Positions 26,101 through 41,509 of a stretch of DNA of 64,000 bases are shown here, one piece after another (position 1 is the stretch's first letter; each line of letters opens with the position of its first letter). Source of the stretch: Chaenocephalus aceratus (Eukaryota; Chordata; Actinopteri; Perciformes; Channichthyidae); NCBI GenBank assembly GCA_023974075.1, contig CM043790.1:22971126-23035125 (forward strand). The letters are read 5' to 3'. The position numbers were made by a program, and so were the translations under genes. Under the pieces are notes generated by a model that searched no databases, was not told where the DNA came from, and worked only from the letters and a program-made list of their open reading frames with translations.

Positions 26101-27582
26101 CAAATTAAGCATGCCACCGCTGCCATTGACCTCCAGTAGATGAATATTAGATGAAGCAGCAGCCAATATGTGAATAGCTGAGTTCAGGACGGCAACGATT
26201 GTAATGGCAGCGAGCAGCCATTAACAGTATATCTGAAAATAGACAGAGGATTTTCCATAGATCATTAATGACGGAAAATCTATCCCTCTTTCCCTTCCTC
26301 CATCCCTCAATATATATCTCCTCTCTTTCTATTTTTCTACCTTTACTATAATTCACTCATGTCATTTTTTATTTGTGCGCCATATATTTCAGCTTCGTCT
26401 CACTGCTGGTGTCCGCAGCGAGGCTTTCAGCAGAGACACAGGCCTTTCAGGGGCTCGCTATTAAAATGCAGCAGATATTTGAATAGAGCCTGCTAATGTC
26501 TGTTTAGTATATAATCCACGTCCCCTCCTCCCATATTCCTTGTTATTCTAGTTTAGTGCTGTAATCAAGCAGGGCTTGCCAATAAAGTTTATTGTACGGA
26601 GCTAAGTGTCAATATCACACACACACCCAGGGCAGAGAGGTCTCTTTAATTAGAATAGGAAAGAGGAGGGTGTGTGTGTGTGTGTGGTGATTGTGTGTGT
26701 GTGTGCGTGAGCGTGATTGTGTGTGGGTGTGCATATATGTGTGTTTGTGCATGTGTTTATATGTAAGTTTGGCTTTTTCTTGATGGTAACCATCAGAGAC
26801 CGTGAAAGCCGTTCAGCATTAACTGCAGGCCTGTTCTTTGTTAAAGTGACGTATGAATAAAAAATGTGATACTGGAAAACAAAAATCATAAATCTGACAC
26901 AAATAAAAGTTTTACTGCTTTTATAAGCAAATCAAGTCAAGCTTTACGTGACTATCGAGCCTAGATATTTGTAATCCACTGAACAAACAATAATCCCGGC
27001 GATATGAGGTATTGATTAGGCCTACTCCCTCTATGTGAGGCTTTATTAAAGGTACAATAATACGGCCTTTATGATGATGGTGTAACCTGACAGGAAAACA
27101 CTTTCACAACTCCTGTGTGCCAGCTCTAGGTACAGCAGGCACAGATGAGCCACATTCAAACTATTTATCAACCTTTTCATCGGGCCTCTCTTGGAGATGT
27201 GGTCATTTTCATCAGCCACTTAATTGAGTATAATTTCATTTTTTAGAGGAGAAGCCAGATTTCATTTTTCTCGGTTCCCACTATCTTTCTCTCTCTGCTC
27301 TTTCCTATTAGGCCACTTCCAAACAGCCTGGTTAATATGTAGAATCATATTACTGATATGAATTATTTGATAAAAGACAATTTGAGGCAAGGGAAATAAT
27401 TGAAAACACCTCCCACTCCTAAACACACAGTCCCACGGTGGTGAGGGGCGGGCTCGCAGCTTCAATCAAATAGTAAAACACAAAACCATTTCCTATTACA
27501 ATGCAAAGAGATTACAGACAGATTAAACGTCCTGTATGGGAGCCGGGGCCCATACCAACCGCCGATAGCTGTGCAGCCTGAC

Positions 27583-27664
27583 GAGGGAGAGGAGGAGATG
27601 ATGACAGAGGAGAGGAGAGGAGAGAAGAAGAGAGGAGAGGAGAAGCAAGAAGGGAGGCGAGGGG
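27583..27664. repeat. Polypurine (GA/GGA) tract
   Basis: About 80 bp, almost all purine on the plus strand, with repeated GAGGAGAGGAGA units; a candidate for triplex (H-DNA) structure. Confidence 0.75.
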
Positions 27665-28011
27665 TAAATGCGCGATGCAGTGAGGGAGAGCAGATGGAGG
27701 AGTAATTTGCGTGGGATGTGGTAGATGGGGGAAACATGGCTGTGTGTCAGTGCTGAGCGATGCCTCCCGTTCTGTAAGAAATCAATTTAGGGCGGGACAG
27801 GGACGCCGTGCATACAATAATTGAATATTACTGCTTACTATCTCCTTCACATGCAACTACTCTGCTCTGCACCGTGCACTGTATGGGGAAGTGAATGAGG
27901 CGGGAGATAGGGGTTAGGGCACAAATATTGAAGAGGTTCAAGTACTGTGCCGATAATAAGCTGATACTCCAAGTAATCTCTTCAAGTTAGGACATGATTG
28001 AGAAGAGGAAC

Positions 28012-28038
28012 TGTGTGTGTGTGTGTGTGTGTGTGTGT
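28012..28038. repeat. (GT)13 microsatellite
   Basis: Short perfect run. Confidence 0.9.
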
Positions 28039-28955
28039 TTCTATCAGATTCTCTGCCGGCGCACCCTGTCCTCTCTCCCGTCTGTCTGTCCTGTCCTGTC
28101 TCTGTGAATCGGGACTCTGACCTATCAGATCCGTCAATCCTGTCTGGGCCACATGGCATGATCAATAATCACAACTGTTAATCGATGAGCTTTTAAATAA
28201 GCATCGACCCTTCTCACAAGGTTAGCCTCGTTTATAGGTTTACATTAGGCTAAGTAAAACAACCAACTGGTCATAACAGCGCATATGTCTTCAAAGGATC
28301 AAAAGAAAAGTTGCTTTAGCTGCATAGCGTCTCACAATCTGCATGGGTTTCTGAATGTGTTTGCATAAGATGCACTTCACAATTTGTTTCACTTGTTGAA
28401 CTGAAGTGCTCTCAAAACCAGCTGTGAAGAACATGCATCTCAGCCTTTGATTAAATAGCTAAATAAATTACATGACCGTGGCTCACTATTAGTCCTGAAT
28501 TGTGCAATCCGGTTAATTCATCTTTAATTTGCGCCTTCTTTCCACATGGTTCCTCTGTACAAGCGCTCATTAATTATTTGAAATGATATCAGACTGCTCT
28601 GTTATACTATCATTTAATCACCTCCTAACATAATAATCATCCATATATCATAATGGATCATCAGGAAACATTTAATTAGGATAATTACTCATTAATCCAC
28701 CCAAGGAGCTTTTTTTAGAAGGTGCATCGCAGATTGTTTGCACAGTTTGAGTGCAGCAGAGTGTGTGCACATGTTTTGTGTATGTGTGTGTGCATATGCA
28801 TCCGGCTTGGTCTCAGTAATATTCGTCACTGTCTGATTTACAGTAGTAGGGTTGCAGAGCAGGCAGGGATCCACTGCATTTGTCTGCATTTCTTAATGGT
28901 ATTTCAACAGCTCCACACCATCGGCCGTTTCTCATTTTAATGACTGAGAAATGAC

Positions 28956-28960
<5 letters not shown>

Positions 28961-28994
<34 letters not shown>
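28961..28994. repeat. (GT)17 microsatellite
   Basis: Perfect run grading into GTTTGTGCGTATGTGT. Confidence 0.9.
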
Positions 28995-28997
<3 letters not shown>

Positions 28998-29196
28998 TGC
29001 GTATGTGTGTTTATGTACATATATGTGTTTCTTCTTTCAGCAGGACACAAAGCTGTGCTACCTGGGCTGCTGTTTGCAAAGACAAAACAACATCAACAAT
29101 ATTTCCTTGCCTGAGTGGGAGTTCTGATGGATGTGGTAGCGACTGGTGGCTATTGAAGAGACTATTGTTACACTGGCTGACGTGATTGAAATTGGG

Positions 29197-29352
<156 letters not shown>

Positions 29353-29592
29353 AACAGAGTTGGTTCCTACAAGATCTGACAATTACAAGAGGGGCTTTTA
29401 ATCAATCTGCTTGGAGGGGCGAGTGATGGCAGTGGAGGAGGAAAAGGAGTGATTGCTCCCTCTCAATCTTTCTCTCTCTTCCTCCCTTTGGCTTTTTTCA
29501 TGTGGTTCGTCCCCAGTGTTTTCAACCACAGACTATTCAAACAAGCCCCTTTGCCTCTCCTTCCTGTCCTGTTTTCCCCTCCCTCCTAGCGC

Positions 29593-29750
29593 TTCATGTT
29601 TGACTATTAGCTGACATGCACACAGGGAGCATCGCTCATCTCCCCAATTTCTCCTCCTCCTGCCTCGCTCCCACCCCTCTCCTCTCCTCCTCCTTCTCAC
29701 TTCTTTCTCCTGCTCCATGTATAACTATTAGCAGACATGCTCTCAGGGAG
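29593..29750. repeat. Diverged local duplication (two 37-bp units)
   Basis: 29593-29629 and 29714-29750 agree at 31 of 37 positions (core ACTATTAGC, GACATGC, CAGGGAG). They are 121 bp apart with CT-rich sequence between. Confidence 0.75.
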
Positions 29751-30060
29751 TCTGATGAATATTTTAGCAGCCACAGGGAGGGGCTCCGATCCTCCTCCTC
29801 GCCTTCCAACACATCTAATGGACCAGAGTCAGTGTTTTCCTTCACACAACTTTACATTGCGCTCTAGGTTTCCGCACTGCACTTGAGCACAAACTGTGAC
29901 ATTAGACCGTGTCTGGTTTCCACAGGTTGCATTAGAGCGGGCCAGCAGTCCTGGGATAGGAACACTGGGAGGGATTGGACTGGAGCCGGGGTCTGTTGTA
30001 CAAGCATGGTGAGGTGCAAGATGACAAAACACCTCGATGTCCAAGACTGAATAGATTTAA

Positions 30061-30439
30061 AGGTGGGGTAGGTAAGTTTGAGAAACCGTCTCGAGATACA
30101 CTTTTTGTTCCATGGAATGCTCTTAACATCCCGATAGCAATGAATATCTTAAGTGCTTTGACAAAAAATCCTTTAAAAAATGTCATCTGTGGAAGCCATA
30201 GCACTGTAAATAGCACGAACAATCATTTTAGCCGGCCCGGCTAAAGTAACTGGATGGCCTACCTGCCTGTCAGCGTTCCATCTCGTGCACAAACTTATCT
30301 CGTGCCCTCATTGGTCATGTGCGCGTTCGTGTGTGTTGGAGGAGGGGCTCTGTGAGGAAGTGGCAGATTTTCTCCGGCTGTGTATTTTCAAATTTTAGCG
30401 CACCTGAGCAGGTTTTCTCCAAAATTACCTACCCCACCT
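30061..30439. mobile_element. MITE with TTAA target duplication, 379 bp
   Basis: Left end AGGTGGGGTAGGTAAGTTTG and right end ATTACCTACCCCACCT are inverted repeats; a match of about 25 bp extends to GAGAAA/TTTCTC. TTAA flanks both sides exactly (30057-30060, 30440-30443). This fits a non-autonomous piggyBac- or Kolobok-type element. No coding capacity. Confidence 0.88.
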
Positions 30440-31255
30440 TTAATATACAAAATGTTAAACAATAGTGGAATCAAAAAATATTAAAATATTCACAAAATCA
30501 TTCATCAATGATATGCCTTCTTAGTATTTCCACTTTAATGAGGGGTTGGGTGGTTGTGTGAAGGAACACTGAAGTTACTCTTTGCTTGTGTCTTTCTGCA
30601 CGAAGTGATGCAGTTTAATTGGAATAATGGCAAAGTTCAGTCCCAGAGAGAAAATGCTCTAACTTGCTTTATAGATTAGACTGTTTAATCTAAAAAAACG
30701 CACACATCGTTGACTACAGCAACATACACCTGCACTCTTCACCCTGCACTCTGCCATGTCCAGCTGACGGTATATATTGCTGTAAATACAAACTCTCAGA
30801 TAATGTGATGTTATTTGACTGAACTGGACACATCTGTCTCTTTATTCGTCACCAGTTTGTCCTGAACTGTAAGGGAGTTTTTGAAATGTATTTCCGACAC
30901 AATTCACCACTGTGGTACAGTGTCTCCTTTTGCCCCTATTATCCTTTCACTTGTCTTTCTCCCTGCTTCACTTCCCTTTTTTTCCTTCACACCTTCCGTG
31001 TCTTGTCTCTCTGTGTGGTACAGTATGCACTGTGTGTGTGGGTGCTTTGACAGTGTGTGTGTGTGCGTGCACGCTAATCTTTAGATGAGGGGCTGGTGGT
31101 TAAATCATGATGCATAGTCCAGGGCTGCTCTGGCCACTGTCATTAATCAGTACAGGGGCGGGGGACGTATCTGCTTTTTATCCATCTCTTAAATCAGTCA
31201 CTGCAGCTATCGGCAGCCCTCCCTCCTCTCACCCCCATTCTCCCTTCCATCTCCT

Positions 31256-31282
31256 CCCTCACCCCCTTCCCCCCCTCCCCCC
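31256..31282 (-). other. Predicted G-quadruplex motif on the minus strand
   Basis: C runs of 3, 5, 7 and 6 bases at 31256-58, 31262-66, 31269-75 and 31277-82 are separated by loops of 3, 2 and 1 bases. This fits the G3+N1-7 rule on the minus (template) strand. Confidence 0.7.
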
Positions 31283-31414
31283 ACGGGCTGCTGATTGAAG
31301 TGGCATTGTTTGGGAGACAAGCGGCGCTCAATCAATACGCAGTCTCACTAAATTACCGTTTGCATGAAAAATGAAGGGCCGCCCAACCTGACTCTATTCA
31401 GCTGGGGAAGTGCG

Positions 31415-31440
31415 GTGTGTGTGTGTGTGTGTGTGTGTGT
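31415..31440. repeat. (GT)13 microsatellite
   Basis: Perfect run followed by TTGTGTGC. Confidence 0.9.
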
Positions 31441-33370
31441 TGTGTGCAGATTGGTGCGAGAGATAGAAATGTGTGCATGGGACTGTAGGGAAGGAGAACT
31501 GTGTGTGTGTGTATGTGTCAGGGGACAGAGAAGACAAAGTGGGCAGGTAATGAGAGCATGTTGTGCGTCTTTCTCTGCTACGGTGTGAAGTCTCTGGGAG
31601 ACCACCTACAGCTGCATAGGGATGCAGAGACACAGGGGCTCAGGGCTTCCTGCTCAGGTATTGATCATGGCTTGTTAAGGACTTCTGCTGTGGGCCGACA
31701 CCGTGACCCTCACCCTTCAACTTTACCTTTCACCCTCACCTCTGACTGACCTGCTCTGTTTGCTGCTTCTTTTATCTCCCACCTACCCTCCCTCTGCTCA
31801 GAAGGATCAGCGATTGATGGATCTTTTTGGATTTTTATGTGTGAGCACATGTAGCGATGGCTGTCGAAAACAATTGACTTTACTGGTGTGCAGTGTGTGT
31901 GTGTGTGCAGTGTGTGTGTGTGTGTGCAGTGTGCAGTTTTGGATGGCCAAGGTAGGCTGGAGTGAGGTCTCAACCTCTCTGCCTGTTTGTGCTCTGCACT
32001 GACCTCTGGCTATTAATCATCTCTAGATCTGTGTTTACCCTCAGTTCAGCTCTCCAGCACACAGGCACCTAGAGGGGCAATTAGAGAGGAACCGCCGCCC
32101 CAGAGCAGAGGATTGCCCCCCTCTTCTGGTCGCACGCAGACACACGTACACAAACACAGACACACATACACAGAGCGAGCCTCTGAGAAGCAGGACCGAG
32201 CTTCACCTCGAGAGCCAGCTATAATGTTTTTATTTACTTTAAAAGCATCCTGCTGTTAATACAAGTGGCATATCACAGTGCTGCCATTATATTTGTATGG
32301 GAGAGAGTTTGCGCATCTCTTTGTTGAAGTGTATTATGTTTGTGTGTGCGTACATGTGCGAGTGTGTCTCCCACCCCCACAGGGCATACCAAACATGCAT
32401 TAGTATAAGTTGCGCAGGCTGAGGCTCATCCAGTGTACATATGGTAATGGATGGTGTGTGGAACATGTCAGCCACCTCATCATGTAAAAGCCTTGGTGTA
32501 CAGGAGGGAGCAGAGAGGGCTGGCAGGTAGGCATTAGGCAATATAATGGCCTCTATTTTTACACCGTGGAACACAGTTGAAGAGGCAACGCTTATGAAGC
32601 TTTCAATAAAGCAGACACGCAGGTGGGGCGGGTTTATAAGTGGGTAAGTGAGAGAATAAAACTGCCTTTTCAAATCGCCTGACTGTTGGACCCGTTTGTC
32701 TGTGCCACTGTGTCTGACAACAAGTGTGTATTTATGTTTGTGTGTGTGCACACATTTGTGTCTGTTTTTTTCATTTTCGTCAACAAAGCCGATGATGAGC
32801 AGTCCAGTGGTGATGTTTGTTGGATCCATGTTGTGGATGTTGTTGTTTTGATGGCTTGGTTTGATCAGAAGAGTGTAGAAAGAGTGTTTTTAATGACCTG
32901 CTCCTCTCTCTCTCCATATGGATTGTGGTGCTTCTACCCTGTCGACTCGAACACCATCAGCCTCCTTAATCTTAATCAAACCAAGTTTTGATCAGAATGG
33001 TTTGTTAGATTATCAGGGTAATTTCTTCAAATGCTAACGAAGCTTTTCTGTGAACTTTAGTATTTAGTTTCAATGCCTACACAAACACTCGCATACCTTC
33101 ACCCATGTCTGTGGTTGGAGGGAGTTTGCCAGGGTCTTGTGCCGAGTGGATGTAGACCTGCCCAGGGCCCAGGGAGGTAGTTAATCTCTGTGTGTATGAC
33201 ATGTGTGAGCTCAGGGTATTGTACTGTATGTTTCCCTCTCACTCAGCTGTACTTAATGTAGCCCATAAAGGCTACACAACAATAAGCTACGCCTGGCACT
33301 CAGGCCACCATTCGGCACTACACTAGCCCGCTGAGCAGGATAAATGACTCCTATAAACCTGTCACACACA

Positions 33371-35849
<2,479 letters not shown>

Positions 35850-36241
35850 TCATCTTCTTATTCCAGACACATGCATTTCCTAACATTCGGTCTATATGCT
35901 GTAACATGTATTATCTCTTCCATTTCCACACGGCATCTATTGCACGTCTGTCCGTCCTGGGAGAGGGATCCCTCCTCTGTTGCTCTCCCTGAGGTTTCTC
36001 CCATGTTCCCCTTAAACTGGGTTTTCTCTGGAAGTTTTTCCGTGTACGATGTGAGGGTCTAAGGACAGAGGGTCTGAGGACAGAGGGTGTCGTTTTTCTC
36101 ATACTGATATTCTGAACAATCTGTGCTGTTGTATTTGCTGTAAAGTGTCTCTACTGTAGGCTATTCTTATTATATGTACAGCATTTTGGCTCGACCAAAA
36201 ATCGTTTATAAATGTGCTATATAAATAAAACTGGATTTGAT
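35850..36241 (+). mobile_element. LINE 3' region fragment (plus)
   Basis: Contains GTCCTGGGAGAGGGATCCCT, then CTCTCCCTGAGGTTTCTCCC, GATGTGAGGGTCTAAGGACA and the ending GCTATATAAATAAAACTGGA TTTGATTT. I recognise this order as the 3' untranslated region and tail of a very common teleost LINE family. No reverse-transcriptase sequence is attached, so it is a 5'-truncated copy. Confidence 0.72.
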
Positions 36242-37287
36242 TTGCCTGCATGAGCATTCATTTCAAAATGAATTATATTTTCATACTCAGTTCTTGTTCT
36301 TCAGTACGTATCCATCACCCACTCATTATTGAGCATGAACTATGGGCATATTCTCTGTGTCCTGTATGGTTGTATATGTATGTGTGAGACCAACATGAGG
36401 GGTCCCTACTGAGTGTTGGGGGAAGGGAGCTACAGAAGGTGGGATGGGTGGATTTTACATGGGTGCAGATATGCAGAAGGGAGTGGCAGGCAGACAAGGG
36501 GGAAGTCAACGCACTCGTTCATGTAATTTAAATGCAATTATGCGTCCCCCCACCCTGTTTTCTCTGCGGCTTACGGTGCGGAGGTGAATAACATGGGCCT
36601 ATCTTCATCTGGTCCTGCCCAGGGAACTAGTGTTTCTGTCTGGGCTCTCGCCTCGACTCAAGTCACACTGCTCCTCGTATTATTGGACATTATTCCACTG
36701 GCAGAGCAGAAAGGAAGAGAGGAGGGGAACTTAAATAGCACACCTGAATGGAGGGTGTCATATAATCAATGCATACAGGCCTGCATTACAGGCTGTCACT
36801 GAGACTCCATCACACACCAGCAGCGAGGAGGAGGGAGAATGGGATATTAACTCTTGTGAAAGGAGGGATTGGTATCAGCAGCCTGAAATTAAATGGCTTG
36901 CTCTGGAGGAGATGAGGCCAGAAATGAGGCACCCGTCTGAGTTGGAGTTCGGCGTACGTGTTTTGCACACCATCTGCCTCTCTGCTCCAGATCTTTGCCC
37001 TCTGATCTGCTTTGTCTAACTTTATCTCACTGTCACTTGTCCGTCAATTCTCTCAGTGAGGCGTTGATATGATCAGACACATGTGTTCCACTGTTTCCAC
37101 GCATCTGACATAGTTATAACTTCCTCTAACAGAACTTCTCTTAAGAAGTTTCAGTGTGTTTATGCCTGTGTTCGTATTCAACTGCTGTCGTCAGCAGACT
37201 GGAATCCCTCTGAGCCTTCCCCGTGCGTGCGTGTGTGTATGTTTGTGTTTTTTTAGCTGCTTTGGAAAATGCCGGACTGCATGTTTA

Positions 37288-37315
37288 TGTGTGTGTGTGT
37301 GTGTGTGTGTGTGTG
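37288..37315. repeat. (GT)14 microsatellite
   Basis: Short perfect run. Confidence 0.9.
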
Positions 37316-37631
37316 AGAGATGTTCAGCGGAATGCCCTTTGATACAGAGAGAGTTTTAGAAATGCAATTTCCTCCCTTTCTGTATATGGGTGTATTCATG
37401 TTGGGTTTATTAGAATATGAAAGTGTTGCGCCCAGGGTTAGCCTCTCCCTCTGTCCGCTCCCGCTCCCCCGCTCTCCCTTTCGCTCGTTCTTTGGCCTCC
37501 GCGGTCTCTCTGGCTGGCTCATGCATTAGAGATGAGGGGCTGGAGAGAAGAGGGAGACCAACAGCTTACACCAGGAAACTCGCCATTATAAACAGGATCA
37601 ACACGCCTCGCATATCAGACACTTTGAAGTC

Positions 37632-37667
37632 TGTGTGTGTGTGTGTGTGGTGTGTGTGTGTGTGTGA
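37632..37667. repeat. (TG)n microsatellite with one GG interruption
   Basis: About 36 bp, interrupted at 37649-37651. Confidence 0.88.
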
Positions 37668-37833
37668 GTGGGGAGGTGGGAGAGGAGTTAGGAATAGACG
37701 AGTGTGTGTTTTTGAGAATGTTATGCTCTTTTAAGAATATTGTCTTATATCTTACTTCTGGGTTTGAACCAGACTTTCCTCTCAGCAGGACACTGTGGTG
37801 CTCGGAGAACCACAAACCCAAACCACATGCAGC

Positions 37834-37869
<36 letters not shown>
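37834..37869. repeat. (CAT)12 trinucleotide array
   Basis: Perfect 36-bp array. Confidence 0.93.
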
Positions 37870-39730
37870 GATCACTGCCATTATGATAATCAACACCTTG
37901 CCGTGAACATGAGATTATAGGATGACATAATGAAAGGGAAAGAGTGCAGGGTTGTTGCTGTGGAGAGGAGTTTGTTTCTGTTTAATAAAGTATGTGGTGA
38001 TGACCAGCCATCCTCTCCAAATGATGCTGCCAAGTCCCATGGCTGTCAGGGCTTGTGTCTTATTCAAATACAAGTTCTTTCTTCTGGCTCTTTCCCCTCC
38101 GCCTGTCTCTCTCTTTGCTCACTCACTTTATGGAACTTTTCTATGTCCTCCCTGTTCATTGAGCTGTTTGATAATGACAGGGGAAGAGTTGAGTCTCTGT
38201 TCTTGGTAGGTGCTTCAGACAGAGGGGCTGCTTGTTTGGGGTCTTACCCCAGAGAGGAGAGGGGGAGAGGAGACGCATAAAGGCAGGGTCCCCCCCCATG
38301 GGGCCGGCTCTCTGTTCTCAGGCTGGATGAGGTCAGCTCTGAGGTGATCAGCTCCGTGGCACAGGCTGGATCTGTAAGACACAACATCTTCACTCCCTGT
38401 TATGATAGGGGGATGTTTCCCCTCAGTCTTTCCTTTTGTTTTTACATGATGTTATTACTGTAAAGTACGATGTCCCAAACTGATCTGCAGGGAGACAAAT
38501 CAAGGACAATCAAAAATGATAATCTTTTTCCTATTCAGGTCCTTTTTGTGTGCCATCTCAAGATACACTTCATAATCGCGCAGAGGCTTTGGTTAAAAAA
38601 TAATTTATTTGCTTTCAGGTCAATCACAAGACGAGCATTTTAACTTATAGAGAAGCATCAGATGTTCCTCTCTGATATAAAGCACTGCACAACATTAGAC
38701 AATGTATTATCGATGATTATTGAACAGACATGATAGAGGCTATTTTTTTTTAATCCAGAGCAAACACATCCAGATAAAAGTTGGACACATTTAAACATGC
38801 CGTGAAGGGAACCGTGCTGCTGTAATAAAAGAAAATATTACATTCTCATTATTTAATAACCTTGATTGGAAAGGGCCAGAAAAACGCAAGATGTTGTCAT
38901 TTTTAACAAACAATCACTGCTGAGGAGACTTACAGTAGCAGCCTGAGTCAATTAGCACGGATAAAGTCATATCATGGAGAGGGACATCAGCAGTTCTGTG
39001 TTTACCGGGCTACATTAGGTGTCTGCATGGGTCAGCACTAACAGTCTGTGCAGGCAGAACCTTAACAACTGGGCTGGTGACAACATTTTATAAACATTTA
39101 TTAATTCTGCTTTTCAGTGTGGTTTACATTGTCTGCTACTGTTTTCATTGACCATGTGTTTTTATTTTATTATCATCACATGCTGCAGATAGTTACATTC
39201 AGTTTGTCCATTCATCTACGACAGTGACTTCCACCTTTAGATTCACTTTTCTTTTCTGAACGCTGACCCCTCTCTCTCAGTATGGGGTGGTCCCTCCAGC
39301 ACCCGCCACACCACTGGCCAGGGGCTAATGTTCATGTGGCCCCCATCCAGCCAGGGGGATCCCTCTCTCCTCTGACCCCAGCATCCCCCTCCCTCACCTG
39401 GGTCAACCCGCAAAGACAGGGCCTGGGAGAAGATTAATGGAACTCACTGCTAGAGTGCGTGTGTGTGTGCCTGTACAGTATGTATGTGTTTGTGTGTCTG
39501 TGTGCATGAGAGAGCAAGAAAAAGGAAATAACTTTGAACTTATTCTAGGAATGGGAACAAAAGTTATTTACTCATGTACAGTAATGAGACAAATCTAGTT
39601 TTAATTTCACTTTTGTGAATTCATCATTTGATTAAAAGTTAATGTATTAATGTAATTTCCGTCTTCTCAGGTAACTACTATAACCCTTATTTAGCAGGTG
39701 AATATGCAGCCCCACGTGGCATACACCCTG

Positions 39731-39777
39731 ATTCTCTCTCTCTCCCTCCCTCCCTCTCTCTCTCTCTCTCTCTCTCC
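39731..39777. repeat. (CT)n tract
   Basis: Pyrimidine tract of CT and CCCT units. Confidence 0.88.
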
Positions 39778-40306
39778 TCCTGTGTTTGAAGAGTGCTGTT
39801 TCAGCAAGGTCTTCTGTTCATTCTCAAGGTGTCCTCCGTGCCGGCTCTTTTCTGAAGGCCCTTTTAATGGATTGGCCTGATATACCTTCCAAATGGAGCA
39901 CTTTGAGCGTTAATTTGCTTTCTGATAAAGATCCCCCCTTTTTACCTTCCCTTTCTATAAGTCTTCTCCCCGATATGAAGTACACAAGGAAGGGCAGATG
40001 AGCACAAAATCCTCTCTCTGTGTCAGGCCGGGTGGGAAAATGGACTGGGGTGAAAAAGAATCAATTGGATCCCCATTCATGTGTTAGTGGGGTGGAATGA
40101 GGAGAGTGTATTGTGGAGAATGGCTGGAGGTTGTCTCTCTGCCCCCCCACCCTTTCTGCCCCCACAGACTGGCCCCGTGTCTGGGGGGGAAATTGAAGCC
40201 TTTCTGTCGGCTTTGTGGCGACAGCAGGGGTTATCGCTGGGATCTGGCCATTGGCAGGTATAGCTGTCAAAGCTGTCACTACCTCTGAACTCAGGAGCAT
40301 GACACA

Positions 40307-40482
<176 letters not shown>

Positions 40483-41124
40483 CAGCATGCTTAGCCCCCA
40501 CCAATACACAAACAAATTAAAACATGCACGCACAGACATGCAAACAGCATCAAAGTTATGGAAGTATGCTATATAAGATAAGCGGAACATTTTTGGACAA
40601 CCCATTACCGCTCCAAAGCTCATTCAAATCTGTTAACCCTCAGCGTGCCGGAGTCCCACGCTGCATTTTGGCTTTGCCTGAAAGAGCACAATGGAGGTGC
40701 TTTGACCTGTTTGCCCACTCAAGTGTGACATTATTGTGCCGTATTTGCAGCCGGACTCGAAAACTTATTTCTGCTCAAACTACAAATTAAACATCATGTC
40801 TCTACACAAGTGCTTACATGGTCAGATTGTTATGAATAACTTCCCACCCGCCTTCATTACCCGTCTCTGCAGGAGAGTACTCTATGTCTACTGGCCTCTG
40901 ATGCAATGTGGTGAGCTGGAAGCCTTTGACTCTTCAAACAGTTTCTCTTGCGCTCACTTATTCATTTATTTGTTTCTGTCATTGACTGCGCGGGGGCAGC
41001 GCTCTGAGCAGTTTGTGTTTCTTTGTTCATCACTGGAAATACAGGGTTGGAGTAAAGAGCTTTTCTTGTCGTCTTGGTTGATAGTTTATTTGTTTGATCA
41101 GTGTGCTATATTGTGTTTTCAGCA

Positions 41125-41170
41125 TGTGTGTGTGTGCGTGTGTGTGTGTGTGTGTGAGTGAGTGAGTGAG
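41125..41170. repeat. (TG)n followed by (GAGT)4
   Basis: GT run with one CG interruption passes directly into GAGT units. Confidence 0.88.
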
Positions 41171-41438
41171 GGGGAGCGAGTGAGCTGATTGCAGCTCTCC
41201 CACCCAGAGAGAAAGAGAGAGAGTACATTCATGTTTACAGTGTTGTCCCAGTGGATGAGGGCCCCTGCGGGTCAGCCCAATTATGAGCGGAGAAATTCAA
41301 GCAGCCCAACACATATGCACATCTTGGCTCTGGAGAGGAAGAGAAAGAGAGTGGAGGGAGAGGGCAAGAAAGTGCAGAGCGCAGGACCCAGTGGGCTCTC
41401 ACTACGACCATTTGGACACACTAATTAATACGCTCTCT

Positions 41439-41441
<3 letters not shown>

Positions 41442-41509
<68 letters not shown>
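41442..41509. repeat. (CA)n microsatellite
   Basis: 56-bp pure run, one AA interruption, then CACACACACA. Confidence 0.94.

Noticed and set aside
32287..32829. 180-codon minus-strand open frame
   Set aside because: Low-complexity ends, no known domain, and composition like the surrounding intron.
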